Below, one piece after another: positions 18,039-27,432 of a stretch of DNA of 64,000 nt (positions are counted from its first letter, which is position 1; every line of letters begins with the position of its first letter). The stretch lies in assembly GCA_944326235.1 (NCBI GenBank), contig CALVDH010000001.1, positions 62,001 through 126,000 on the forward strand, in the 5' to 3' direction. Position numbers and translations under genes: made by a program. The notes beneath the pieces are model-generated. The model was not told the origin of the DNA, did not search any database, and saw only the letters and a program-made list of their open reading frames with translations. The stretch comes from an uncultured Bacteroidales bacterium (lineage in GTDB: Bacteria; Bacteroidota; Bacteroidia; Bacteroidales; UBA932).

Positions 18039-19082
18039 TTAGTTAATGCCTCTGACCTTTTTCTCCCATTTCCATGCGGAGCGGAGGACGTCGTCGACGG
18101 GGGTGTCGGCCTTCCATCCGAGTACCTCATTGGCTTTCTTGGGATCAGCCCATACCTTGATGATGTCGCCGGCACGGCGGGGGGCGAAGCTGTAGGGCAG
18201 GTTGACTCCGGTGGCGGAGATGAAGTGGTTGACCAGCTCGAGGACGGAGAGTCCGGTGCCGGTGCCGAGGTTGAAGATCTCGTAGCGGTCCGAGTCAGCC
18301 ACGCCGAGCATTCTGTCCACTGCGGCTACGTGGGCCTTGGCCAGGTCCACTACGTAGATGTAGTCGCGGATACAGGTGCCGTCCGGTGTGGGGTAGTCGT
18401 TGCCGAATATCTTGAGTTCCTTGCGGATCCCGGCGGCTGTCTGGGTTATGTACGGCACCAGGTTCTGGGGTACGCCTATGGGCATCTCGCCGATGAGGGC
18501 CGAAGGATGGGCTCCGATGGGGTTGAAATATCTGAGGGCAGTGACTTTCAGGGAAGGATAGGCCGCCACGCAGTCGCGGAGAATCTCCTCGCACATCTGC
18601 TTGGTGCGGCCGTAGGGAGAGGTGGCCGGCTTGACCGGGGCGCTCTCGCTGATGGGCAGGTTCTCGGGGTCGGGCTCTCCGTAGACGGTGCACGAGGACG
18701 AGAACACTATGCCGCGCTGACGGCCGTCGCAGGTGGACAGCTCTATGAGGTACAGGAGGGAGCGGAGGTTGTTCTCAAAATACTTGAGGGGCTGCTGGAC
18801 GCTCTCGCCTACAGCCTTGTGGGCTGCGAAATGAATGGCGGCGGTGATGTCGGGATACTTCTCGAAGACCTGTGCGAACTGGGCCTTGTCGCTGCAGTCC
18901 AGTTCCATGAAGGGGAAGGGCTTGCCTGTTATCTGCTCTATGCCCTTCAGCATGTCGGGGGATGAGTTGGAAAAATTGTCCACGCCTACTACCTCATATC
19001 CGGCGTTGACCAGTTCGACGACTGTGTGGGAGCCGATGTATCCGGCGGCTCCGGTAACGAGTACCCTGCCTTTGTTGTTCAT
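18039..19082 (-). CDS. galE: UDP-glucose 4-epimerase
   Basis: The 347-aa SDR-fold enzyme has the NAD-binding 'VTGAAGYIGSHTV' near its start, 'SSSCTVYG' with the catalytic Ser/Thr region, and Tyr-x-x-x-Lys in 'YGRTKQMCEE'. It has the 'NPIGAHPS' and 'DGTCIRDYIYVVDLA' blocks of GalE. It interconverts UDP-glucose and UDP-galactose for envelope sugars. I use the ATG at 19082. The frame extends upstream across its own promoter, but that part is not conserved. It is the first gene of an operon with a sigma/anti-sigma pair. Confidence 0.95.
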   Translation of the reverse strand: MNNKGRVLVTGAAGYIGSHTVVELVNAGYEVVGVDNFSNSSPDMLKGIEQITGKPFPFMELDCSDKAQFAQVFEKYPDITAAIHFAAHKAVGESVQQPLKYFENNLRSLLYLIELSTCDGRQRGIVFSSSCTVYGEPDPENLPISESAPVKPATSPYGRTKQMCEEILRDCVAAYPSLKVTALRYFNPIGAHPSALIGEMPIGVPQNLVPYITQTAAGIRKELKIFGNDYPTPDGTCIRDYIYVVDLAKAHVAAVDRMLGVADSDRYEIFNLGTGTGLSVLELVNHFISATGVNLPYSFAPRRAGDIIKVWADPKKANEVLGWKADTPVDDVLRSAWKWEKKVRGIN

Positions 19083-19101
19083 TTTCTTAAAATTTTGTCT
19101 G

Positions 19102-19109
19102 CAAATATA
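19102..19109 (-). promoter_or_regulatory. -7 box (TATATTTG) for galE-sigma-anti-sigma
   Basis: A perfect TAnnTTTG on the minus strand ends 19 bases before the galE ATG. It is divergent from the rpiB promoter 11 bp away. Confidence 0.65.
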
Positions 19110-19120
19110 CTCAAATTTTC

Positions 19121-19128
19121 TAATTTTG
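19121..19128 (+). promoter_or_regulatory. -7 box (TAATTTTG) for rpiB-truB
   Basis: A perfect TAnnTTTG on the plus strand ends 24 bases before the rpiB ATG at 19153. Confidence 0.65.
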
Positions 19129-19152
19129 CGGCCGTTAAATTCAAATGTTGCT

Positions 19153-19584
19153 ATGCTGTTAGGAATCGCATCAGACCACGCCGGCTTCGAGATGAAGGAA
19201 GCCCTGAAAAAGTATCTGGCCTCCATGGGCCATGAAGTTAAGGATTTCGGAACTCACTCGCCCGAGAGTATGGACTATCCCGATGTCGCCCACCCGCTGG
19301 CCGAAAGCGTCGAGAAAGGGGAGGTGGACCTGGGTATCGCCCTCTGCGGTTCCGGCAACGGCATCAGCATGACCCTGAACAAGCATCAGGGTATCCGCGC
19401 CGCCCTCTGCTGGAATGAGGAACTGGCGGCCCTGGCCCGTCAGCACAATGACGCCAACATCCTCTCGCTTCCCGCCCGCTTCATTCCCGTGGACCTCGCG
19501 GAGAAGATAGTCAGGAAGTTCCTGGAGAGCTCCTTCGAGGGAGGCCGTCATCAGAGGAGAGTGGAGAAAATCCCCTGCAGGTAA
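19153..19584 (+). CDS. rpiB: Ribose-5-phosphate isomerase B
   Basis: The 143-aa product has 'GIASDHAGFEMK' at the start, 'YPDVAHPLA' and the active-site 'CGSGNGISM' loop with its catalytic Cys. It belongs to the RpiB/LacAB family and interconverts ribose-5-phosphate and ribulose-5-phosphate in the pentose phosphate pathway. The ATG at 19153 is chosen because family members begin there. The upstream open frame crosses galE and its promoter. Its stop overlaps the truB ATG by one base (TAATG). Confidence 0.95.
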   Translation: MLLGIASDHAGFEMKEALKKYLASMGHEVKDFGTHSPESMDYPDVAHPLAESVEKGEVDLGIALCGSGNGISMTLNKHQGIRAALCWNEELAALARQHNDANILSLPARFIPVDLAEKIVRKFLESSFEGGRHQRRVEKIPCR

Positions 19585-20309
19585 TGTACGCGGTCATAGA
19601 CAGGAATACTCCTGCCGGCACTTCCCTGTCTCCGGAACTGTATCCGGAGGGTTGGGTCATGGTCCTCGACAAGCCCTACAGGTGGACATCCGCCGATGCG
19701 GTGCGCAAGATTAAGTTCACGCTCAAGAAGCTGTATCATCAGAACAACATAAAGGTAGGTCATGCCGGGACGCTGGATCCCCTGGCCACCGGAGTGCTGC
19801 TGATCTGTGCGGGCAAGGCTACGAAGGTGTCCGAGGCCCTGCAGGCGGAGCGCAAGGAGTACATCGCGGAGGTGACTTTCGGTGCGACTACCCCGTCCTT
19901 CGACATGGAGCACGAGGTGGACGCCCGTTATCCCTGGGAGCATATAACCGAGGAGGCCATAGCCGTGGCACTCAAGTCGATGGAGGGGGAGCAGATGCAG
20001 CTGCCTCCCGTATATTCGGCGAAGTACGTGGACGGTATCAGGGCCTACGAGATGGCGCGTCAGGGGGAGGAAGTGGCGCTGAAGGCGGCCAGGATCAATA
20101 TCTACGCCACGCAGCTCATAGAGTACAGGCCGCCGGTGCTGAAGGTGGCGGTACAGTGCAGCAAGGGTACCTATATCCGGGCCTTCGCCCGTGATCTGGG
20201 CGTGGCGCTGGGCAGCGGGGCCTACCTCTCCGGTCTGGTGAGGACTGCCTCCGGCGGCTTCTCCATAGGAAATGCCCTGACAATGGAGGATTTTCAGGAA
20301 AGATTTTGA
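19584..20309 (+). CDS. truB: tRNA pseudouridine-55 synthase
   Basis: The 241-aa product has 'VGHAGTLDPLATGVL' with the catalytic Asp, 'PPVYSAKYVDG' (motif with the conserved Tyr) and 'CSKGTYIRAFARDLG', all typical of TruB, which modifies U55 in the T-loop of tRNAs. It lacks a long C-terminal PUA domain, as is common in Bacteroidota. It is translationally coupled to rpiB, and queA follows after 35 bp, which makes a small tRNA-modification unit. Confidence 0.96.
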   Translation: MYAVIDRNTPAGTSLSPELYPEGWVMVLDKPYRWTSADAVRKIKFTLKKLYHQNNIKVGHAGTLDPLATGVLLICAGKATKVSEALQAERKEYIAEVTFGATTPSFDMEHEVDARYPWEHITEEAIAVALKSMEGEQMQLPPVYSAKYVDGIRAYEMARQGEEVALKAARINIYATQLIEYRPPVLKVAVQCSKGTYIRAFARDLGVALGSGAYLSGLVRTASGGFSIGNALTMEDFQERF

Positions 20310-20344
20310 AACTTTTTCCGGCGTGAGCCGTAAATACTATTGAT

Positions 20345-21463
20345 ATGAAACTTTCGCAATTTAGCTTTGACCTGGATTACAGGAAAAACATCGCGCCCTA
20401 TCCCTCGGAGTACAGGGATGAGAGCCGGATGCTGGTTCTCCACCGCTCTACCGGAGACATCGAGCACAAGATATTCAAGGACATCATCAACTACTGCGAC
20501 GAGGGCGACGTGTTCGTCTTCAACGACACCAAGGTCTTTCCGGCCCGTCTGAAGGGCAACAAGGAGAAGACCGGGGCCGAGATCGTGGTCTTCCTGCTGC
20601 GGGAACTGAACCGGGACCAGCGTCTGTGGGACGTGCTGGTTGACCCCGCCCGCAAGATCCGTATAGGCAACAAGCTCTATTTCGGTGAGAACGACTCGCT
20701 GGTGGCAGAGGTAATCGACAACACCACCTCCAGGGGCAGGACCCTCCGCTTCCTTTTCGACGGCTCCTACGAGGAGTTCAAGTCCACCCTCTATTCGATG
20801 GGAGAGATACCGGTGCCCGAGTACGTGTATGTTGCCAGGCAGGCACAGCGCGAGAGGGACGGGCTGCCTTCGGTGAAGCAGTCGGGTCCGTTCATCTTCT
20901 CGGAGCCTTTCGACATAGACCGTTTCCAGACCATTTACGCCTCTCAGGAGGGGGCTGTGGCCTCGCCCGCCGCAGGCCTTCATTTCAGCAGGGAGGTCTT
21001 CAAGAGGATGGAGATCAAGGGTGTGGACGCCCGTTTCATTACCCTGCACATGGGGCTGGGACACTTCCGCAATGTGGATGTGGAGGATCTGTCCAAGCAC
21101 AAGATCGATTCCGAGCGGATGATTATCCCGGAGGAGACGGCGGATGCGGTCAATGCGGCCAAGGCCTCCGGACACAAGGTCTTCGCTGTGGGTGCCACAG
21201 TGGTAAGGGCCATTGAGACTCCGGTGACCACCACCTGCCAGCTCAAGCCTTTCGACGGATGGACCAACAAGTTCATCTTCCCTCCCTACAAGTTCTCGAT
21301 TCCCGACGCTGTGGTGACGAACTTCCATCTGCCCAACTCCACCATGCTCATGTCCGCCTGCTCCTTCGGCGGGTATGACAACGTCATGCGCGCATACCGC
21401 GAGGCCCTGAAGGAGGGCTATCAGTTCGGTATGTACGGTGACGCGATGCTGATGATCGACTAA
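20345..21463 (+). CDS. queA: S-adenosylmethionine:tRNA ribosyltransferase-isomerase
   Basis: The 372-aa product has '[11 protein letters not shown]', 'SPAAGLHF' and '[10 protein letters not shown]', followed by 'FIFPPYKF' and '[11 protein letters not shown]', the standard QueA blocks. It builds the epoxyqueuosine side chain on preQ1 in tRNA anticodons. No preQ1 riboswitch fits in the 35-bp leader after truB. It converges on ftsZ, with 3 bp between the two stops. Confidence 0.96.
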   Translation: MKLSQFSFDLDYRKNIAPYPSEYRDESRMLVLHRSTGDIEHKIFKDIINYCDEGDVFVFNDTKVFPARLKGNKEKTGAEIVVFLLRELNRDQRLWDVLVDPARKIRIGNKLYFGENDSLVAEVIDNTTSRGRTLRFLFDGSYEEFKSTLYSMGEIPVPEYVYVARQAQRERDGLPSVKQSGPFIFSEPFDIDRFQTIYASQEGAVASPAAGLHFSREVFKRMEIKGVDARFITLHMGLGHFRNVDVEDLSKHKIDSERMIIPEETADAVNAAKASGHKVFAVGATVVRAIETPVTTTCQLKPFDGWTNKFIFPPYKFSIPDAVVTNFHLPNSTMLMSACSFGGYDNVMRAYREALKEGYQFGMYGDAMLMID

Positions 21464-21466
21464 GGG

Positions 21467-22696
21467 TCAGATTTTCCCGGCTTTTCTGAGTCTCTCGCGG
21501 CGGGCCAGGGCTGTCTCGTTCTCCAGGTCGGAGATGTTGCAGTCGGGTCCGTAGGTGAAGATGTTCTCCGTGTCCAGTTCCCGGATACTGCCTTCCTGAA
21601 AATCCCCGGTGATGCCTGTGGAGAGGGTGATGGAGCCTCTTCCATCGGCCGTGCCGTCGGTAAGTTCCACCGTATCAGAGTTGCTGTAACTGCGGGTGCG
21701 GGCCGGAGGGGTGTTGTTGACCTTGAACCCCGTGGCCAGGATGGTGACGGCTATCTCTCCTTCTTCCAGGCGGTTATCAGTGGTGAGCCCGCGTTTCTGC
21801 TTGCTCACGCCGCCGCCTGTGCTCTCGCGGATGAGATCCAGTATCATGGTGTCCTCCGAAGCCAGCAGGGAGGACTTGCTGTTGTACATGATGTTGACCA
21901 GGACGTTCTTGGCAGTATTGAGGTCGAAGTCCTTGAGCAGGGGAGACGTCAGCGCCTTCTCCACAGCTTCCCTGGCCCTGTCCTCGCCGGAGGCGCGGCC
22001 CGTGCCCACCAGCGCCATACCGCTGTCGCGCATTACCACCTTTACGTCTTCCAGGTCTACGTTGACGAAGCCGGTACTGGTGATTATCTCCGATATGCCG
22101 CGGACGGCGGTGTCGAGGATGTCGTCGGCCTTCTTATAGGCGTCCTGGATGCTTAGGTCTCCGTAGAAGTCGTACATCTTCTGGTTGTCGACGATGATGA
22201 TTGAGTCGGTGTACTTGCTCATCTCCTCTATTCCGTGGTAGGCCCTCTGGAGGCATTCCAGACCCTCGTTGTTGGTGGGGTAGGTCACTACTGCTATGGT
22301 CAGCAGGCCGGCTTCCTTGGCGGCTTTGGCTATGACGGGAGCGGCTCCTGTACCTGTGCCTCCGCCCATACCGGCGGTGATGAAGACTACGTCGATATTG
22401 CCGCCTATGTATTTTTTGATATGCTCAATGGATTCGAGAGCGGCGTTACGTCCTTTCTCCGGATTCATGCCTGCTCCGAATCCCTTGGTGAGAGCCGAGC
22501 CGAGCTGAATCTTGTCCGGCACGGGAGATGCCATCAGAGCCTGGCGGTCGGTATTGCAGATGAGGTACTCCACGTCCTTTATGCCCTCGTTGTAAAGGCG
22601 GGTGACGGCGTTGCAGCCTCCGCCTCCCACTCCGATTATCTTGATGGTCGACATATTGTCGAGTACGCCTTCGGGTATGAAATCTGTAACTGTCAT
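21467..22696 (-). CDS. ftsZ: Cell division protein FtsZ
   Basis: The 409-aa tubulin-like GTPase forms the division ring. The nucleotide-binding 'GVGGGGCNAV' is at ~22-31 and the GTP signature GGGTGTG at 111-117, followed by the 'NVDLEDVKVVMRDSGMALVG' T7-loop region. A disordered linker (~330-385) leads to a short basic C-terminal peptide that would bind FtsA. It is last in the dcw cluster, 19 bp after ftsA. A second possible start (Met15) would give a protein closer to the usual N terminus. Confidence 0.97.
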   Translation of the reverse strand: MTVTDFIPEGVLDNMSTIKIIGVGGGGCNAVTRLYNEGIKDVEYLICNTDRQALMASPVPDKIQLGSALTKGFGAGMNPEKGRNAALESIEHIKKYIGGNIDVVFITAGMGGGTGTGAAPVIAKAAKEAGLLTIAVVTYPTNNEGLECLQRAYHGIEEMSKYTDSIIIVDNQKMYDFYGDLSIQDAYKKADDILDTAVRGISEIITSTGFVNVDLEDVKVVMRDSGMALVGTGRASGEDRAREAVEKALTSPLLKDFDLNTAKNVLVNIMYNSKSSLLASEDTMILDLIRESTGGGVSKQKRGLTTDNRLEEGEIAVTILATGFKVNNTPPARTRSYSNSDTVELTDGTADGRGSITLSTGITGDFQEGSIRELDTENIFTYGPDCNISDLENETALARRERLRKAGKI

Positions 22697-22715
22697 GATT
22701 CTTCAACTTTAAATG

Positions 22716-24122
22716 TTATGCCTCGTTCTCCGTAGAGTCGAATATTCCCTTAATCCGTTCGGACCAGGGCTTCTTGGGCTGTCTGGGCGGTCTTTGGGGC
22801 CTTTGTGCGGTGCTGCCCGACTGTCCGCGGGCCGTGTCCGCTCCGGCTCCTGCCGTTTCCTCCGGGGAAAGTGTCCCGAACAGGGTGGCGTTCTCGTCCG
22901 GCTGCGGCTGGGCATTGCTCTGACGGGCGGATTCCGGCAAGGTATCCTCGTATTCGAATCCCTTGATGATCAGACCGACAGCCACCGAAGCCTCGGGACG
23001 GAACACCTCCTCCACCGAGTTGCCTATGACGGTGTTGCTGTCAGGCAGTCCTATACGCACGTCCATTCCCAGAATACTGCGGGCCAGAATCTGGATGTGG
23101 TTGAGTCCTGCCGTACCTCCGGTGATGACTGCTCCGCTGCGGATGCGGTCCTTGAATCCGGACTCCTCCACGATGCTGCGGACGGTGGCCAGTATCTCGC
23201 AGGTGCGGGCCTCGATGGCCTGGAACAGGAGCTTGAAGGGTACGTCCTTGATGGGGATGCCGTTCTTGTCGCGGATGGAGATTATCTTGTTCTCAGGGGC
23301 ATATTCGCTGATGCAGGAACCGTGCTGGATCTTCATGAGTTCGGCGTTGCGCAGGGATACTCCGCAGACCTGGCTGATGTCCTCGCTGATGGAGTTGCCT
23401 GCGAAGGGGATGACGGCTGCATGGCGGATGATATTGCCCTGGTATATCAGTACGTCGGTGGTTCCGGCGCCTATGTCCACCAGTACAGTGCCGAGTTCCT
23501 TCTCGTCGTCGGTAAGCAGGGCTGAGGCCGCAGCGATGGGAGACAGGACCATCTTCCTGGTGGAAAGACCGCTCATCGATACTGTCTGTCCGCATTTCTT
23601 GACTGTGCCGGCTCCGCCTATGAAGAGCCGGTACTCGCCGCTGATCTCCTTGCCTGTCATGCCTACGGGGTCTCCTGCGTCGATGAACTCATCCACGTTG
23701 TAGTACTGCGGCACTACGAACAGGATGTGCTCCGAGGGCTCGACCTTGCTCAGGTACATCTCGTCCAGCATGGAGGCTACTTCCTCCGTGCTGATCATAG
23801 AGTCCTCGTTCTGCCGGTTGCGGCTCATGCTTGCCGAGCAGCATCTGAGTTTCTGTCCGGATATGTTGACATACACGTCGCGGACGCTGTAGTGCTCGGT
23901 GTCGGGCAGGGAGTGCACCTGCTCCAGGACTTTCTGCATGGCCGGCTTGATGACGGAGATGACGTTCATGGGATTCATGATCTCGCTCCTGCGCACTCCG
24001 TTGGAGGGTATGGGGGCCTCGCTGTAGCCGATGATCTTGATGCCGGTGGAGGTCTTCTCCCCGACTATGGCGGCAAGCTTCGACGTTCCTATGTCGATGG
24101 CTGTAACGTATCTGCTGTTCAT
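22716..24122 (-). CDS. ftsA: Cell division protein FtsA
   Basis: The 468-aa actin-like protein has 'AIDIGTSKLAAIVGE' (phosphate 1), 'LVDIGAGTTDVLIY' (phosphate 2) and 'VITGGTAGLNHI' (adenosine motif). It tethers FtsZ to the inner membrane. After the ATPase core (~1-395) there is a Pro/Gln-rich linker and a basic amphipathic C-terminal end ('PWSERIKGIFDST') suited to membrane binding. Its ATG overlaps the ftsQ stop by 4 bp. Confidence 0.96.
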   Translation of the reverse strand: MNSRYVTAIDIGTSKLAAIVGEKTSTGIKIIGYSEAPIPSNGVRRSEIMNPMNVISVIKPAMQKVLEQVHSLPDTEHYSVRDVYVNISGQKLRCCSASMSRNRQNEDSMISTEEVASMLDEMYLSKVEPSEHILFVVPQYYNVDEFIDAGDPVGMTGKEISGEYRLFIGGAGTVKKCGQTVSMSGLSTRKMVLSPIAAASALLTDDEKELGTVLVDIGAGTTDVLIYQGNIIRHAAVIPFAGNSISEDISQVCGVSLRNAELMKIQHGSCISEYAPENKIISIRDKNGIPIKDVPFKLLFQAIEARTCEILATVRSIVEESGFKDRIRSGAVITGGTAGLNHIQILARSILGMDVRIGLPDSNTVIGNSVEEVFRPEASVAVGLIIKGFEYEDTLPESARQSNAQPQPDENATLFGTLSPEETAGAGADTARGQSGSTAQRPQRPPRQPKKPWSERIKGIFDSTENEA

Positions 24123-24937
24123 ATCTTTACACTTTTTTTGATTTCAGTTCTGTCCCTCAGTGTGCAGACTATCTGGTCCGAGAACTTGAGGTTGACCGCC
24201 GAGTACCGCTCCCAGCCGTAGACCGGAACGATCTGGCGGTAGAATGTTCTGAGTTTTGCAAATTTATAATCAATATCGTCAGTTGTGCCGAAAATTATCT
24301 TCTGGTCTCCCACCGCCGTGTAGAAGACGATGTCCCCGTTCTGCTCCACGTCTATCTGCTGTATCTGGGAATTCCACACCGGGTGACGGTCCAGGTAGTG
24401 GGCCAGTTCGGTGATTCCGTCCACCCAGCCGCGGTCGTCCCGGTCCGGGGCTCCTCTGTAGCCTTCCTCCAGCTTCACAGGGATATGGCCGGACACTACC
24501 GGAACATACGAGGTGAAGGTGCTGACCCATGGGAAGATATATCCGGTGTCATCGATGTAGAAGGCTCCGCTTCCGGTCTGTATTCTCAGCAGCGGCCTGC
24601 GCTGGGTGATGCTCACCCTCAGGATGCCGTCCCTGGAGATGGACACATCGCTGTGGCGGATGGCGCTGCGGCTCTCGAGCAGGTCCTCGATGCCGGTCAG
24701 GCGGGCTTCCTCCCTGGGCCTGCCCACCGGATTGACCTCCGAGGAGGTGATGATGGCCTCTATCTCTGCCGGGGATACGAAGCGGTTCGACGCGCTGTCG
24801 AGGATCCTCACGGCGATGCCCGTGCACAGTTCTCCCTGCCTGCCTCTTGCGGAGAGGAAGGAAGTCGCTGCGAAGTACCCGCAGAAGAGCAGGACGGCCA
24901 GGGCGGCAAGGCAGTATGTGACGGTCTTCCTAAGCAT
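24119..24937 (-). CDS. ftsQ: Cell division protein FtsQ
   Basis: The 272-aa bitopic protein has one TM helix (~7-27), a POTRA-like region with 'VSPAEIEAII' and a C-terminal beta domain. It joins the FtsQ-FtsL division subcomplex. Sequence conservation is low, as usual; the call rests on topology, size and position between murC and ftsA. I use the ATG at 24937, which overlaps murC by 8 bp. An ATG eight codons upstream would deepen the overlap. Confidence 0.88.
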   Translation of the reverse strand: MLRKTVTYCLAALAVLLFCGYFAATSFLSARGRQGELCTGIAVRILDSASNRFVSPAEIEAIITSSEVNPVGRPREEARLTGIEDLLESRSAIRHSDVSISRDGILRVSITQRRPLLRIQTGSGAFYIDDTGYIFPWVSTFTSYVPVVSGHIPVKLEEGYRGAPDRDDRGWVDGITELAHYLDRHPVWNSQIQQIDVEQNGDIVFYTAVGDQKIIFGTTDDIDYKFAKLRTFYRQIVPVYGWERYSAVNLKFSDQIVCTLRDRTEIKKSVKI

Positions 24938-26288
24938 ATTTCTCTCTAAGCAGGTTCTCAATGGGCTGGACCAGGCGGTCGATGTCGCCGGCTCCGAAGG
25001 TCACCAGTATGTCGGTGTCCCGTGAGGCAATCTCCTCCAGAACCTCCTTCTTCTGGATTATCCGCTTGTCCTTCAGTGTACAATGCTCGTAGATGAGGCT
25101 GGAGGACACTCCGGGCAGGGGCTCCTCCCGGGCGGGGTATATGGGCAGCAGCAGCAGTGAGTCCAGCAGGCTCAGGCTCTCTCCGAATTCCCGGTGGAAA
25201 TCCCGGGTGCGGGTAAAGAGGTGAGGCTGGAAGATGCCGCAGATCTTCCTTCCGGGCCATACCTGGCGGATGGAGGCAATGGTGGCGGCCAGTTCGGCGG
25301 GATGATGGGCGTAGTCGTCAATGTAGGTGTGTCCGGGTACGTTGAGGCGGATGTCGAAGCGGCGGGCCACTCCCCGGAAGGACGCTATGCCCTCCCTCAC
25401 TCCCTCCACCGGAGTCCCGTGCAGCAGGGCCAGGGCGGCCGCGGCCGTCGCATTCTCTATGTAGACTTTTCCGGGCACTCCTGCCTGGCAGCGCTCGATC
25501 CTTCCCTCTGGGGTGTTGAGGGTAAAATACATTTTCCCCTGTCCGTCGGAGACAATGTCGGAGGCGCTGAAGTCCCCTCCCTCTCCGTAGGTCCATATCC
25601 GGGCGCGGACGTCCCCGCTGCGGAAATATTCCTCCAGTCCCTTCTTCACCACCAGTGTGTCCGAGCACTGGCGGCCGAACTGGACGAAGGCCCCGCGCAG
25701 GTCGTCGATGTCCCGGTAGATGTCCATGTGGTCGGCGTCCATGGCCGTTACGACGGCTCCTTCGGGATGCAGCCGCAGGAAGGAGCGGTCGAACTCGTCG
25801 GCCTCGGCGACCATCAGCCCGCTGTCGGAGAGCAGGAGGTTGGAGCCGTAGTTGCGGGAAATGCCTCCGAGGAAGGCGGTGCAGCCTTCTCCCGAGACTG
25901 TGAGGATGTGGGCCAGCATGGTGCTGGTCGTAGTTTTTCCGTGGGTGCCGGCAACTGCCAGGCAGCGGTGTCCGTCTGTAATCTCCTCAAGGGCCTCCGA
26001 GCGCTTGATGGTGCGGTAACCGTGGCTGCGGGCGTATGTCAGCTCTCCCATCTCCGCGGGGACCGCCGGGGTGTAGATGACCAGGGTGTCCTCGGGGGAG
26101 GGGGGCAGGAGGGAGGCATTGTCCTCGAAATGAACGGGGATGCCCTCCTCTTCCAGTGCCCGTGTGACGGGAGATGGAGTGCGGTCGTAGCCGCTGACCC
26201 TGCAGCCGGCGTGACGGTACCAGCGGGCGAGAGCGCTCATGCCGATGCCGCCGATGCCGATGAGGTATATGTTATTGTATGTCTTCAT
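24930..26288 (-). CDS. murC: UDP-N-acetylmuramate-L-alanine ligase
   Basis: The 452-aa cytoplasmic Mur ligase adds L-Ala to UDP-MurNAc. It has the N-terminal 'YLIGIGGIGMSALA' fold, the ATP loop 'GTHGKTTTSTMLAHIL', 'ADEFDRSFL', and the C-terminal domain with 'IDDYAHHPAE' and 'FQPHLFTRT'. All three Mur domains are present and the length is typical. It overlaps murG by 17 bp upstream and ftsQ by 8 bp downstream. Confidence 0.97.
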   Translation of the reverse strand: MKTYNNIYLIGIGGIGMSALARWYRHAGCRVSGYDRTPSPVTRALEEEGIPVHFEDNASLLPPSPEDTLVIYTPAVPAEMGELTYARSHGYRTIKRSEALEEITDGHRCLAVAGTHGKTTTSTMLAHILTVSGEGCTAFLGGISRNYGSNLLLSDSGLMVAEADEFDRSFLRLHPEGAVVTAMDADHMDIYRDIDDLRGAFVQFGRQCSDTLVVKKGLEEYFRSGDVRARIWTYGEGGDFSASDIVSDGQGKMYFTLNTPEGRIERCQAGVPGKVYIENATAAAALALLHGTPVEGVREGIASFRGVARRFDIRLNVPGHTYIDDYAHHPAELAATIASIRQVWPGRKICGIFQPHLFTRTRDFHREFGESLSLLDSLLLLPIYPAREEPLPGVSSSLIYEHCTLKDKRIIQKKEVLEEIASRDTDILVTFGAGDIDRLVQPIENLLREKYA

Positions 26289-27432
26289 GTCTGCTGTCGT
26301 CTATGAGGTTCAGGACTTCGCGGGCGATGTCCTCCGCAGCGCGGGGACGGGCCATCTTCAGGATATTCTCCTCGAGGACGGCGCGGCGCTCACCGTCTTT
26401 CAGGAGTTCCCCGATGGCCGGGAAGAGGTCGGTGGCGGCCCGGCTGTCGCAGACCATCGCGGCGGCGTCCACGTCCACCAGGGACATGGCGTTGTGGGTC
26501 TGGTGATCTTCGGCGACGTTGGGCGAGGGTACGAAGATGGTGGCCTTGCCGATGGCGCAGAGTTCCGAGATGGTGCCGGCTCCGGCCCTGGACACCACGA
26601 TGTCGGCTGCGGCGAAGGCCAGGTCCATGCGGGTGATGAAGTCACAGTTGCGGATATTGCCCCAGATGCGGACGCCGTTGGCGTTGCGGCTGACTCCGCC
26701 GAGGCGGGAGAACATCTCCTGGACCTGGGACGAATAGCCCTTGCCGCTCTGCCAGATGATCTGGTAGGGGAAGGCTCCGCCTCCGGAATGGCAGGCGACC
26801 TTCATCACCGAGTTGAAGGTACCGCATCCGCCGCTGCCTCCCACCATCAGGACTGTGGGCAGGGCGGGGTCGAGGTTGAAGAAACGCTGACCCTCTGCCC
26901 TTTCCTCCGGGGTGGACGGTCTCATATTGTCCCTGATGGGATTGCCGGTGAGGATTATTTTCTGGGCGGGGAAGAATCTTTCCATGCCGGGGTATGCCGT
27001 GCAGATCCTGCGGGCCCTGCGGCTGAGTATCTTGTTGGTCAGGCCGGCGTAGGAGTTCTGTTCCTGAATCAGGGTGGGGATGCCTTTGGATGCGGCTTTC
27101 CACAGCATGGGGGCGCTGGCATAGCCTCCCACGCCCACCACTACGTCCGGCTTGAAGCTGCGGATGATCTCTCCGGCCTTGCGCAGGCTGCGCAGGACCT
27201 TGGCGGGCAGGGCCAGGTTGGACGCCGACAGGCTTCTCTGGAGACCGGCTACCGGCAGGCCGATGATACGGTATCCGGCGGCAGGAACCCGTTCCATTTC
27301 CATTTTACCCTCGGCTCCGACGAAGAGAATGTCGGCTTCCGGCTCTATTTTCCTGATAGCGTCCGCTATCGAGAGGGCGGGGAAGATGTGGCCTCCGGTG
27401 CCCCCTCCGCTGATTATGATTCTGTGCTGCAT
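26272..27432 (-). CDS. murG: UDP-GlcNAc:undecaprenyl-PP-MurNAc-pentapeptide transferase
   Basis: The 386-aa GT-B glycosyltransferase makes lipid II at the cytoplasmic face. It has the Gly-rich loop 'SGGGTGGHIFPAL' and 'GVGGYASAPMLW', 'IQEQNSYAGLTNK', a second Gly-rich loop 'GGSGGCGTFN' and the UDP-binding 'VSRAGAGTISELCAIGKA'. It overlaps ftsW by 19 bp and murC by 17 bp, so the three are tightly coupled. Confidence 0.97.
   Translation of the reverse strand: MQHRIIISGGGTGGHIFPALSIADAIRKIEPEADILFVGAEGKMEMERVPAAGYRIIGLPVAGLQRSLSASNLALPAKVLRSLRKAGEIIRSFKPDVVVGVGGYASAPMLWKAASKGIPTLIQEQNSYAGLTNKILSRRARRICTAYPGMERFFPAQKIILTGNPIRDNMRPSTPEERAEGQRFFNLDPALPTVLMVGGSGGCGTFNSVMKVACHSGGGAFPYQIIWQSGKGYSSQVQEMFSRLGGVSRNANGVRIWGNIRNCDFITRMDLAFAAADIVVSRAGAGTISELCAIGKATIFVPSPNVAEDHQTHNAMSLVDVDAAAMVCDSRAATDLFPAIGELLKDGERRAVLEENILKMARPRAAEDIAREVLNLIDDSRHEDIQ

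Noticed and set aside
20310..20344. preQ1 riboswitch ahead of queA
   Set aside because: Only 35 bp separate truB and queA and no matching pseudoknot sequence is visible.
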